Source: Flavobacteriales bacterium
GTDB taxonomy: Bacteria; Bacteroidota; Bacteroidia; Flavobacteriales_F; PHOS-HE28
Reading direction: 5' to 3'
NCBI GenBank assembly: GCA_016699575.1
Contig: CP064979.1
Span: 1,984,001-2,048,000, forward strand
Length of the DNA: 64,000 nucleotides
The number at the start of each line of letters is the position of its first letter. Positions within the stretch are counted from its first letter, which is position 1. Below the pieces are notes generated by a model. The model was not told the origin of the DNA. It worked only from the letters and a program-made list of their open reading frames with translations, and did not search any database. Shown here in pieces: positions 8,033-14,748 of the stretch. The position numbers were made by a program, and so were the translations under genes.

Positions 8033-9334
8033 ATGAACCAGCAGCGCTCTCTTGTGCCGATCCTCATCCTAGGTCTGCTCTATTTCATCTTCGGCTTCGT
8101 TACGTGGATGAACGGACCGCTGATCCCGTTCCTGCGGATCGCATGCGAGCTGAGCGACTTCCAGGCTTCGTTCGCCCCGTTCGCTTTCTATGTGAGCTAC
8201 TTCGTTATGGCGCTTCCCTCATCGGTGGTGCTGCAACGCACCGGCATGAAGAGCGGCATGAGCCTCGGCCTGGTGGTGATGGCCATCGGGGCGTTCCTGT
8301 TCATTCCGGCGGCCAACACACGTTCGGCCGCTCTGTTCATGTTCGCGCTCTTCACCATCGGCACGGGCCTCGCTTTGTTGCAGACGGCCATCAACCCGTA
8401 CGTAACGGTGGTGGGCCCCTTGGAGAGCGCCGCGAAGCGCATCAGTATCATGGGCATCTGCAACAAGGTGGGCGGCATTATTGCGCCGCTTGTGCTCGGC
8501 GCGCTCATCCTGGTGAATGCCGATGAACTGAAATCCGAGCTGGCCAACCTGCAAGGAGCCGAGCGTGCTGCACTGCTGGATGCGCGTGCTGCATTGGTCG
8601 TAACGCCTTACATCGTGCTGGCCGTTGCACTTCTGGCTGCTGCGTTGTTCATCCGTTTCTCGCCACTGCCCGAACTGGAGGAGAGCAACGATGCGAGCGC
8701 CCAAGGCGGATCGGTCTTCAAGCACCCGCAGCTCGTTCTGGGCGTTGTCGCACTCTTCGTGTACGTGTGGGCCGAGGTTCTGGCTGGCGATAGCATACCC
8801 GTGTACGCCGAGCGGCTCGGCACGCCGCTGGACACCGCCAAGATCCTCACGAGCATGACGTTGGTGGCCATGCTGGTGGGCTACCTCATCGGCATCGCGC
8901 TCATCCCGAAGTACGTGAGCCAGGCGAAGGCATTGATGTTCTCCGCACTGGTGGGCATGCTGCTTTCGGTGGGCATCATCATGGTGGACCCCGCGAGCAC
9001 GGCCACCGCGTTCGTCTTCAACGAGAAGCTCGATTTCCAAGTTGTGCAGCTACCTGTATCCGTGATCCTTGTTGCGTTGCTGGGCTTGGCCAACGCGCTG
9101 ATGTGGCCTGCTATCTGGCCATTGGCCGTGGAGGGCATCGGCAAGGCACTGAAAACGGGCAGCGCACTGCTCATCATGGCCATCCTTGGCGGCGCTGTTG
9201 CCATGCCGGTATGGTCGGGCATGTCGGCGGACAAGTCCGTGGAGGCATCGCAGAACGCGTACGCACTGCTGCTCGTGTTCTACCTGTTCATCGGCTGGTA
9301 TGCGATGAACGGCCACCGCAAGCGCGCGTGGTGA
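8033..9334 (+). CDS. Sugar:proton symporter of the FucP/GluP (MFS) family
   Basis: A 433-residue inner-membrane protein with about 12 helices. The opening helix FGFVTWMNGPLIPFLRIACELS and the following YFVMALPSSVVLQRTGMKSGM are typical of the FucP/GluP family, which moves L-fucose, glucose or galactose with protons. ALLQTAINPYVTVVGP and GICNKVGGIIAPLVLGA are further family marks, and NALMWPAIWPLAVEGIGK falls in the C-terminal half. With a GH29 fucosidase divergently encoded beside it and another 2 kb away, fucose is the most likely substrate. ATG 8033 is preferred over an in-frame ATG at 7988, which would add a non-membrane leader. No fucose catabolic genes are visible here. Confidence 0.9.
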   Translation: MNQQRSLVPILILGLLYFIFGFVTWMNGPLIPFLRIACELSDFQASFAPFAFYVSYFVMALPSSVVLQRTGMKSGMSLGLVVMAIGAFLFIPAANTRSAALFMFALFTIGTGLALLQTAINPYVTVVGPLESAAKRISIMGICNKVGGIIAPLVLGALILVNADELKSELANLQGAERAALLDARAALVVTPYIVLAVALLAAALFIRFSPLPELEESNDASAQGGSVFKHPQLVLGVVALFVYVWAEVLAGDSIPVYAERLGTPLDTAKILTSMTLVAMLVGYLIGIALIPKYVSQAKALMFSALVGMLLSVGIIMVDPASTATAFVFNEKLDFQVVQLPVSVILVALLGLANALMWPAIWPLAVEGIGKALKTGSALLIMAILGGAVAMPVWSGMSADKSVEASQNAYALLLVFYLFIGWYAMNGHRKRAW

Positions 9335-9335
9335 G

Positions 9336-10877
9336 CTAGGGTTTCACGAACTTCACGATGGCGCGCTCACTGCCGAGGCGCACAATGGCCACGTAGGCGC
9401 CGGGCTTCAGATCGCGGAGCGGCACCACGTGTTCACCGTTGGGCGAAGGCACGGAAGCGTTGAACACGGATCGACCGGTCGCATCCACCAGCAGCGTTTG
9501 CAGCTCGCCGCCACCGTCCATGCCGCCGATGTGCAAGCCCGTTCCGGCATCGAACCATGTGCGCAGAGCTAGGCCTTGCTCCGCGATGCCCGACGCATCG
9601 ATGGCCTGCGGCGTGCGGCAGAACGTGTAGCTGTTGATGAGGCTGATGGCGGGTGCCAGGCTGTCGGTGCGCCAGCCGCGCAGGGTGATGCATACATCGG
9701 TGCCGTCATCGTCCACCAGCACCTCGCCGAACTGCCCGAAGGCCTCCGTGGGGTTGGGGAAGCTGCCGCCCTGGTTGAACATGCCGCCCTTGTACGAGCC
9801 GCCCCGGTTGAGCCCGGCAGCTTGCAGGATGGGATAGCGGTACGAACTGCTCTGCCCCGTGCTGAAATCGGCGTTGGCCCCATCGTCGATGGCCAGCATG
9901 TGTGCGTCGCCACTGAGGATGAAGAGGTCGTCGATGGCGTTGTCGCGCAACCAGTTGCCCAGCTGCTCGCGCTCCTGCGGCGCACTGCCCCAGTTCTCCG
10001 GATAGCCGATGCTGTTCCAACTGAGCGTGGTGGCCCAGCAGGCCACCAGCCCGCTGTCGCGCGCCAGGAGCAGCTGCTCGCGCAGCCACGCGTGCTGCAT
10101 GCTGTCCATCATGTGCGTGCTGTCCTTGGTGGCGTGCATGTCGGTGAGGATGAAGCGCACGCGGCCGATGGTGAAGGCCTGGTACACCGCCGTGTCGTGC
10201 GCCAACTTGTAGTGGGGCACGTGCTCGCGGTAGGCACGGGCGGCGCTCGGCTTGCCCACGGAGTGCGTGTTGGAGGCATTGCCGCTGAAGTCATGGTCGT
10301 CCCACACGTGCGCAAGGGGCGTCATGTGCAGAAAGTCGATCATGGGGTGCTTGGTGTACACCTCGTTCACGTACGCGTCGCGGTGCACGTTCACATCGGT
10401 GCTGGTCGGCTCGGCATAGTGCAGATCGCCCAGGCTTAGGAAGAAGAGCGGCTGCAGCCACTGCATGCTCTGCCACACGGGGTGGGCACCACTCCCGTTG
10501 CACGACCCCGTGGTGAAGCTGAACGAATACGGTCCTGCTTCCGGGGTGCGGAAATCGCCGATGTTCGGTGCGCTGGTATCGGTGGTGCCGCTCACCTCGA
10601 AGCGGTACTTGTAGTGCGTGCCGGGCTGCAGACCGTGCATACGGAAGGGCACCACCAGGTCGCGCGATGTGTCGGCTGTCATGTACGGCGACCACAGCGG
10701 CGAACCCCAGAACGGGTCATCGTCCAACAACAGGCGCACGCTGTCGTTGGGGCCGCTCAATTGCGCATGCACGCGGATGCGATCGTGCGCCAGCGCGCCG
10801 CTCCAGTGGTGCAGCACGCTGTCCTGCGCGCACAGGGCATCACCGATGAAGAGCAGCAGGGGCAACAACCAGCGCAT
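9336..10877 (-). CDS. PhoD-like secreted metallophosphatase with T9SS sorting domain
   Basis: A 513-residue protein with signal peptide MRWLLPLLLFIGDALCAQ. An N-terminal fibronectin-like domain (about 20-110) reads GLQPGTHYKYRFEVSG. The phosphatase domain shows SFTTGSCNG, FFLSLGDLHYAE, PLAHVWDDHDFSGN, VRFILTDMHA and DLFILSGDAHMLAID, the metal-binding Asp/His set of PhoD-like enzymes. The last 80 residues, ending GAYVAIVRLGSERAIVKFVKP, look like a type A T9SS sorting domain. So it is expected at the cell surface or outside, hydrolysing phosphate (di)esters. It converges on fucP with one base between the genes. A CATCTTCG box sits just before the ATG. Confidence 0.88.
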   Translation of the reverse strand: MRWLLPLLLFIGDALCAQDSVLHHWSGALAHDRIRVHAQLSGPNDSVRLLLDDDPFWGSPLWSPYMTADTSRDLVVPFRMHGLQPGTHYKYRFEVSGTTDTSAPNIGDFRTPEAGPYSFSFTTGSCNGSGAHPVWQSMQWLQPLFFLSLGDLHYAEPTSTDVNVHRDAYVNEVYTKHPMIDFLHMTPLAHVWDDHDFSGNASNTHSVGKPSAARAYREHVPHYKLAHDTAVYQAFTIGRVRFILTDMHATKDSTHMMDSMQHAWLREQLLLARDSGLVACWATTLSWNSIGYPENWGSAPQEREQLGNWLRDNAIDDLFILSGDAHMLAIDDGANADFSTGQSSSYRYPILQAAGLNRGGSYKGGMFNQGGSFPNPTEAFGQFGEVLVDDDGTDVCITLRGWRTDSLAPAISLINSYTFCRTPQAIDASGIAEQGLALRTWFDAGTGLHIGGMDGGGELQTLLVDATGRSVFNASVPSPNGEHVVPLRDLKPGAYVAIVRLGSERAIVKFVKP

Positions 10878-10881
10878 GACG

Positions 10882-10889
10882 CGAAGATG
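10882..10889 (-). promoter_or_regulatory. -7 promoter box CATCTTCG of the PhoD-like gene
   Basis: Minus-strand CATCTTCG followed by GCGTC and then ATG, nearly the same layout as before the LprI-like gene (CATCTTTG, GCGTC, ATG). It matches the -7 consensus with C for T at two positions. Confidence 0.45.
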
Positions 10890-10938
10890 CGTTGTGGCGG
10901 GCGCTCGCTGCGCTCTCGCCGGACGAACGGAAGAAGAT

Positions 10939-11025
10939 CAACCACGGATGCACGGCGATGGACGGGGATGAAATACCAGGAAGGAGTGGGCTCCATCGCC
11001 GTGTATCGCCGTGCATCCGTGGTTG
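10939..11025. repeat. 21-bp perfect inverted repeat pair in an intergenic spacer
   Basis: Arms at 10939-10959 and 11005-11025 are exact reverse complements and contain the CCACGGATGCACGGCGAT type sequence. A partial extra copy of the right arm precedes it (TCCATCGCCGTG). The 45-base centre holds no gene. It sits between the stop of the PAP2-like gene and the start of the PhoD-like gene, both on the minus strand. Similar 'cacggatgcacggcgatgg' spacers are dispersed in environmental genomes. It may act as a terminator or be a small non-autonomous repeat. Confidence 0.7.
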
Positions 11026-11033
11026 GCATTGCC

Positions 11034-11651
11034 TCACAACACCACGCCCGCCATCATCGCGACATACACACAGGCGAAGCCCATCAATGTCCCAACGTAC
11101 AACTGCGCCGGCGTGTGGTCGCTATCGACCAGTCGCGCGGTGCCGAGCAGCCTGGCCACCAGTACGAAGGGCACGATGAGCAGCACGCTGAACGAACCGA
11201 AGAGCTGCTGCAAGGCCAGCAGCGCACCGATGAGCCCGCCGATGCCCGCCATGTGCAGGCTCACCTTCCACCAGAACGTTGTGACGAGGGTGGCCACCAG
11301 CGTGAGGCCCATGCCCAGGAACATGCTGAGCGCTGCGGGCTGGTGGGGGTACTTCCGCAGCAGCCAATAAGCCACGCAGTAATAGATGAGCGTGCCCATC
11401 ATGGGCGATATGCGGGCGGCGCGGTCGTTCAGCACGACATCGTCCATACGGTGGCCACGGCGCAGGATGAGGGCGCCCAACAAGGGGAACACGCCCGTCA
11501 TCACCGCAACGACGAGGTGGTTGTACCACTGCGCCTCTTTCGGCATGAAGAAGCCCAGGTGCGGCTCAACGCGGAACGCGACCAGGAAGGTGTACAGCGG
11601 CATCCACAGCGGATGCAGGAGGATTGAGAGGGCGCGGGCAAGAGCTTTCAA
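11034..11651 (-). CDS. PAP2-like integral membrane phosphatase
   Basis: About 205 residues with five or six hydrophobic helices. KALARALSILLHPLWMPLYTFLV opens it; then a helix near GVFPLLGALI, RMDDVVLNDRAARISPMM, FWWKVSLHMAGIGG and LVDSDHTPAQLYVGTLMGF. The SLHMAG and HTPAQLYVG blocks sit where the SGH and SRxxxxxHxxxD motifs of PAP2 lipid phosphatases occur, in the degenerate form common in Bacteroidota. It probably acts on a lipid phosphate at the inner membrane. The start is uncertain: TTG 11651 gives the family-like N-terminus, TTG 11672 adds seven residues, and the first ATG is at 11606. Confidence 0.68.
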   Translation of the reverse strand: MKALARALSILLHPLWMPLYTFLVAFRVEPHLGFFMPKEAQWYNHLVVAVMTGVFPLLGALILRRGHRMDDVVLNDRAARISPMMGTLIYYCVAYWLLRKYPHQPAALSMFLGMGLTLVATLVTTFWWKVSLHMAGIGGLIGALLALQQLFGSFSVLLIVPFVLVARLLGTARLVDSDHTPAQLYVGTLMGFACVYVAMMAGVVL

Positions 11652-11669
11652 AGGCGAAGTGTCAAAGCA

Positions 11670-11803
11670 CAAGTGTCAAGTGACAAAGCTCAAAAGCGGG
11701 AGAGCGGGAGCAAGTGTCAAGTGACAAAGTCCAAAGCAGCCTGATCGAAACTCTGGGATGTCACCCTTGGATCTTGACACTTGCTACTTGGACCTTGTCA
11801 CTT
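11670..11803. repeat. Direct and inverted copies of a CAAGTGTCAAGTGACAAAG sequence downstream of rpoN
   Basis: CAAGTGTCAAGTGACAAAG occurs twice directly (about 11671-11690 and 11711-11729). AAGTGACAAAGTCCAA at 11719-11734 is mirrored by TTGGACCTTGTCACTT at 11788-11803 with one mismatch. The block fills the 171-base gap between rpoN and the PAP2-like gene and contains no gene. It resembles short dispersed intergenic repeats and could fold into a long stem behind rpoN. Confidence 0.6.
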
Positions 11804-11822
11804 AAAGCAACCAGCGCGTTCC

Positions 11823-13289
11823 TCAAAGCTGCTTCCTCATCCGGGCCACGGGCACTTGCAGTTGCTCGCGGTACTTGGCCACGGTGCGGCGCGCGATGTT
11901 GTAGCCTTTCTCTTTCAGTAGCGCGGTGAGCTCCTCGTCGGTGAGCGGGTTGCGCTTGTCCTCGGCGTCCAGTGCGTCCTTCAGGATCTTCTTCACCTCG
12001 CGCGTGCTCACCTCCTCGCCCTCCTGATTGGTGAGGCTCTCGCTGAAGAAGAACTTCAGGATGATGGTGCCGTAGTTGGTCTGCACGTACTTGCTGTTGG
12101 CCACACGGCTGATGGTGCTGATGTCCATGCCCACCTTTTCGGCAATGTCCTTCAGGATCATCGGCTTCAACTTGGTCTCGTCACCGGTGAGGAAGAACTC
12201 GCGCTGGTGCTCCATGATGGCCTCCATGGTGATGAGGAGCGTGTGCTGGCGCTGCTTGATGGCGTCGATGAACCACTTGGCGCCGTCGAGCTTCTGCTTC
12301 ACGAACATCATAGCGTCCTTGGCGCCCTTGTCGTTCTTGTTGCGCTTGTACGCGTCGATCATCTCGCGGTACTGGCGGCTCACGCGCAGCTCGGGCGCGT
12401 TGCGGCTGTTGAGCATCAGCTCCAGTTGCCCGTCTATGGTGTTGATGATGAAATCGGGCACCACCTCCTGCGCACTGCGCTCGGCCTCGCGCAAGGTGCC
12501 GCCGGGTTTCGGGTTCAGGCGGTGGATCTCCTCCAGCGCGGCCTTCAACGCATCCTCGTCGATCTCCAGCGCCTCGGTCAGTTTGTCGTAGTGCTTCTTG
12601 CTGAAGGCATCGAAGTGCTTCTCCACGATGGCCTTCGCGGTGAGCGTGTCCACGGCGCGGGGCATGCGCTTCAGTTGCAGCAGCAGGCACTCGCGCAGGT
12701 CGCGGGCGCCCACGCCGGGCGGGTCCAGCGCTTGCACATGGCGCAGCACGGCTTCCAGCTCGGCCTTGTTGGTGTCGATGCCCTGGCTGAAGGCGAGGTC
12801 GTTGGCAATGGCTTCCAGGTCGCGGCGCAGGTAGCCGTCCTCGTCCAGGTTGCCGATGATGTGCTGACCGAGGATCTCCGTGCGTTCGTCCACCTCGCGC
12901 AGGGCCAGCTGGTCCATCAGCAGATCGGCGAAGCTCTTGCCGCCGGCCAGGGGCACCTCGTATTCGTCGTCATCGCGCCCCTTGTTCTGCACTTGCAGCT
13001 TGTAGTCGGGGGTGTCGTCGTCGTAGTAGGCGCTCAGGTCGATGTCCTCCTCACCGGGGATGTCCTCGTTGGCCTCGCTGGCCTCGCTGTCGGCCAGGGC
13101 CTGGTCCTCGGTGGGCAGCTCCTCTTCCTCGCCCATGTCCTCGCCCTCCTCCAGTGCGGGGTTGTCCTCTATCTCCTGCTTTATGCGTTGCTCCAGCTCA
13201 GCGGTGGGCACCTGCAGCAGCTTCATCAGCTGTATCTGCTGGGGGCTCATCTTCTGCTGGAGCTTCAGCGAAAGGTTCTGCTTCAACAT
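11823..13289 (-). CDS. rpoN: RNA polymerase sigma-54 factor
   Basis: A 488-residue alternative sigma factor that directs RNA polymerase to -24/-12 promoters and needs AAA+ activators. Region I reads MLKQNLSLKLQQKMSPQQIQLMKLLQ, followed by a glutamine-rich stretch and a long acidic region II (about residues 48-105). The core-binding domain contains VQALDPPGVGARDLRECLLLQL. The C-terminal DNA-binding part has MDISTISRVANSKYVQTNYG and ends with the RpoN box ARRTVAKYRE. The frame is open another 72 codons upstream, but the ATG at 13289 starts the conserved region I. A hairpin terminator separates it from the upstream gene. Confidence 0.97.
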   Translation of the reverse strand: MLKQNLSLKLQQKMSPQQIQLMKLLQVPTAELEQRIKQEIEDNPALEEGEDMGEEEELPTEDQALADSEASEANEDIPGEEDIDLSAYYDDDTPDYKLQVQNKGRDDDEYEVPLAGGKSFADLLMDQLALREVDERTEILGQHIIGNLDEDGYLRRDLEAIANDLAFSQGIDTNKAELEAVLRHVQALDPPGVGARDLRECLLLQLKRMPRAVDTLTAKAIVEKHFDAFSKKHYDKLTEALEIDEDALKAALEEIHRLNPKPGGTLREAERSAQEVVPDFIINTIDGQLELMLNSRNAPELRVSRQYREMIDAYKRNKNDKGAKDAMMFVKQKLDGAKWFIDAIKQRQHTLLITMEAIMEHQREFFLTGDETKLKPMILKDIAEKVGMDISTISRVANSKYVQTNYGTIILKFFFSESLTNQEGEEVSTREVKKILKDALDAEDKRNPLTDEELTALLKEKGYNIARRTVAKYREQLQVPVARMRKQL

Positions 13290-13367
13290 ATCGGGGGCGA
13301 AGGTACCGGAGGGCGAAGGCATACGATGTGCCGGGCGTGGGTGAGGGGTGCCGTTGGTGAAAACAAC

Positions 13368-13395
13368 AACCCCCGACCTGTCCGGGCCGGGGGTT
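13368..13395 (-). terminator. Intrinsic terminator hairpin, repeat copy 1
   Basis: On the minus strand a G+C-rich stem (AACCCCCGG ... CGGGGGTT) is followed by TTGTTGTTTT, the layout of an intrinsic terminator. It lies just after the stop of the gene at 13420-14187 and before rpoN. Nearly the same sequence recurs at 14296-14323 and 14648-14672. Confidence 0.65.
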
Positions 13396-13419
13396 GCACA
13401 AATTGTTTGATGGACCTGC

Positions 13420-14187
13420 TCAGGTGCGAGGCTGGCTGCCGGGCATGTTGGCCAGGCGGCGCATTGTAGCCACCAGTCCGGCAACATCCTCGGGGGTGTC
13501 GCCATGCTGGGCGGCTTGGCGTTGGGCCTCAGCCTCCACCTCGCGCATCATGCGTTCGCGCTGGCCTACGGTGAAGTTGTTGAAGTAGAGCTTCAGGTCC
13601 AGTCCCTCGGCCAGCATCTGTTGCTCGGCATCCAGCTTCCCGAAGTCCACGAACGTGTGCAGCTTGCTGATGCCGGTGGTTTTGTTCCATTGGCCGAAAC
13701 CGACGCCCTGCGACATACCGGCCATCACCTCGTACACATTGTTGCCCTCGTCGGCCAAGGTGTGGAAGGCGGGGGTGTGGTTGGCCTGGAAGAATTCCGC
13801 GAGACGCTCGATGGGGTTCTTGTTCGTGTTGAAGCGCACCATGTAGCGCTCCAGGAAATGCGCGGTGTAGTGGATGTGGCAGAACTCGCCGTTGGTGCCC
13901 AACAGGTCCACCCGTATGGCACGCAAGCGCACATCGCGGCCGTGGTAGCGCACCAGCGCGGCCACACTGGTTCCCTTCTTGGTGGTGATGAGCTTGATGC
14001 ACCACTCGTTGCCGCGCGGAGAGCGCCAGTTGAAATCGCGTTCGATGCGCCGCTTGCCTGTGCGACCGCCCGCTTTCAGGGCGTGTTCCATCGCCTTGGT
14101 GTGGGGCATTGCTTTGTTCACCAGCGCACGCGCGTCCTGCTGCGCGTCGCGCACGGCTTCTTCGATGGTCATGCCGCGTACGATCAT
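13420..14187 (-). CDS. Conserved-looking protein of unknown function
   Basis: A 255-residue soluble protein that I do not recognise. It starts MIVRGMTIEEAVRDAQQDARALVNKAMPHTKAMEHA, is basic in the middle (GGRTGKRRIERDFNWRSPRGNEW), then has a mixed alpha/beta part (CIKLITTKKGTSVAALVRYHG, FCHIHYTAHFLERYMVRFN) and an Ala/Gln-rich helical tail ending in ANMPGSQPRT. There is no signal peptide or membrane helix. The HIHYTAHFLERYMVRFN segment resembles a nuclease-like or toxin-like histidine-rich motif, but I cannot name a family. The frame extends 56 codons upstream through a repeat; ATG 14187 is chosen because the upstream part is repeat-derived. It is followed by a terminator, then rpoN. Confidence 0.72.
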   Translation of the reverse strand: MIVRGMTIEEAVRDAQQDARALVNKAMPHTKAMEHALKAGGRTGKRRIERDFNWRSPRGNEWCIKLITTKKGTSVAALVRYHGRDVRLRAIRVDLLGTNGEFCHIHYTAHFLERYMVRFNTNKNPIERLAEFFQANHTPAFHTLADEGNNVYEVMAGMSQGVGFGQWNKTTGISKLHTFVDFGKLDAEQQMLAEGLDLKLYFNNFTVGQRERMMREVEAEAQRQAAQHGDTPEDVAGLVATMRRLANMPGSQPRT

Positions 14188-14295
14188 GGCTGTTCGTTTT
14201 TTAGCGGGCTTTTGTACGGGAACGTCCGGGCGGGGTTGGGTTATTGCGCCACAGGTGCTGCCAGGCGCTGACTCCCACAGGCCCCGGAAGCAAAC

Positions 14296-14323
14296 AACCC
14301 CCGACCTGTCCGGGCCGGGGGTT
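14296..14323 (-). terminator. Terminator-like hairpin, repeat copy 2
   Basis: The same stem as at 13368-13395 (identical core ACCTGTCCGGG), followed on the minus strand by TTGTTTGCTT. It is upstream of the 14187 start, so it may block read-through from the repeat block. Confidence 0.5.
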
Positions 14324-14647
14324 GGTGCCGAGGTAGAGGGAGAAGGATACTGCACGCCGGTACCTCACCCCCAACCCTCTCCCAAGGAGAGGGGGGCGCA
14401 CTTTACCATGAAGCGCGGCGCTGTTGGGCGGAGGTTGTTTGCTCGGGCAGTGCTTGGCAGTGTGCGACAGACTTGGTGGATCGCACACACCCCTCTCCCA
14501 AGGAGAGTGGGGCGCACTTTACCATGAAGCGCGGCGCTGCTGGGCGGAGATTGTTTGCTCGGGCAGTGTTTGGCAGTGTGCGACAGACTTGGTGGATCGC
14601 CACACCCCTCTCCTTGGGAGAGGGGCCGGGGGTGAGGTGAAAACAAC

Positions 14648-14672
14648 AACCCCCGACCTGTCCTGCCGGGGG
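14648..14672 (-). terminator. Terminator-like hairpin, repeat copy 3, after the TPR gene
   Basis: Stem CCCCCG / CGGGGG with the loop region altered (CTGTCCTGC), followed on the minus strand by TTGTTGTTTT. It lies 76 bases past the stop of the TPR gene at 14749 and is its probable terminator. Confidence 0.6.
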
Positions 14673-14748
14673 CTGCAGCCGAGGTAGAGGGAGAAGGATA
14701 CTAGGCGGCCTTGGCGATGATGGGGCCGCATGCGGAACGTTATCACCG

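Larger units (their letters stand above)
14290..14702. repeat. Composite intergenic repeat block with two 116-bp direct units
   Basis: The 560-base gap 14188-14748 holds no gene. Two direct copies of a 116-bp unit begin at 14375 and 14491 (CCCTCTCCCAAGGAGAG, then GCGCACTTTACC, and a segment ending near GACTTGGTGGATCGC). A third CCCTCTCC core at about 14605 is inverted (TCCTTGGGAGAGGGG), so the block ends are mirror images (CCTCACCCCC ... GGGGGTGAGG). Outside these, a segment of about 60 bp made of a terminator-like hairpin plus CCGAGGTAGAGGGAGAAGGA occurs directly at about 14290-14350 and 14642-14702, 352 bases apart. This looks like layered insertion of dispersed repeats. Confidence 0.8.

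Noticed and set aside
12207..13469. 420-codon open frame antisense to rpoN
   Set aside because: Leu/Val/Gln/His-rich shadow of rpoN; no start signal or domain.
14228..14246. GGGTTATTGC resembling the shared promoter motif
   Set aside because: There is no AACCC half-site before it, it points away from any gene start, and there is no -7 box at 21 bases.
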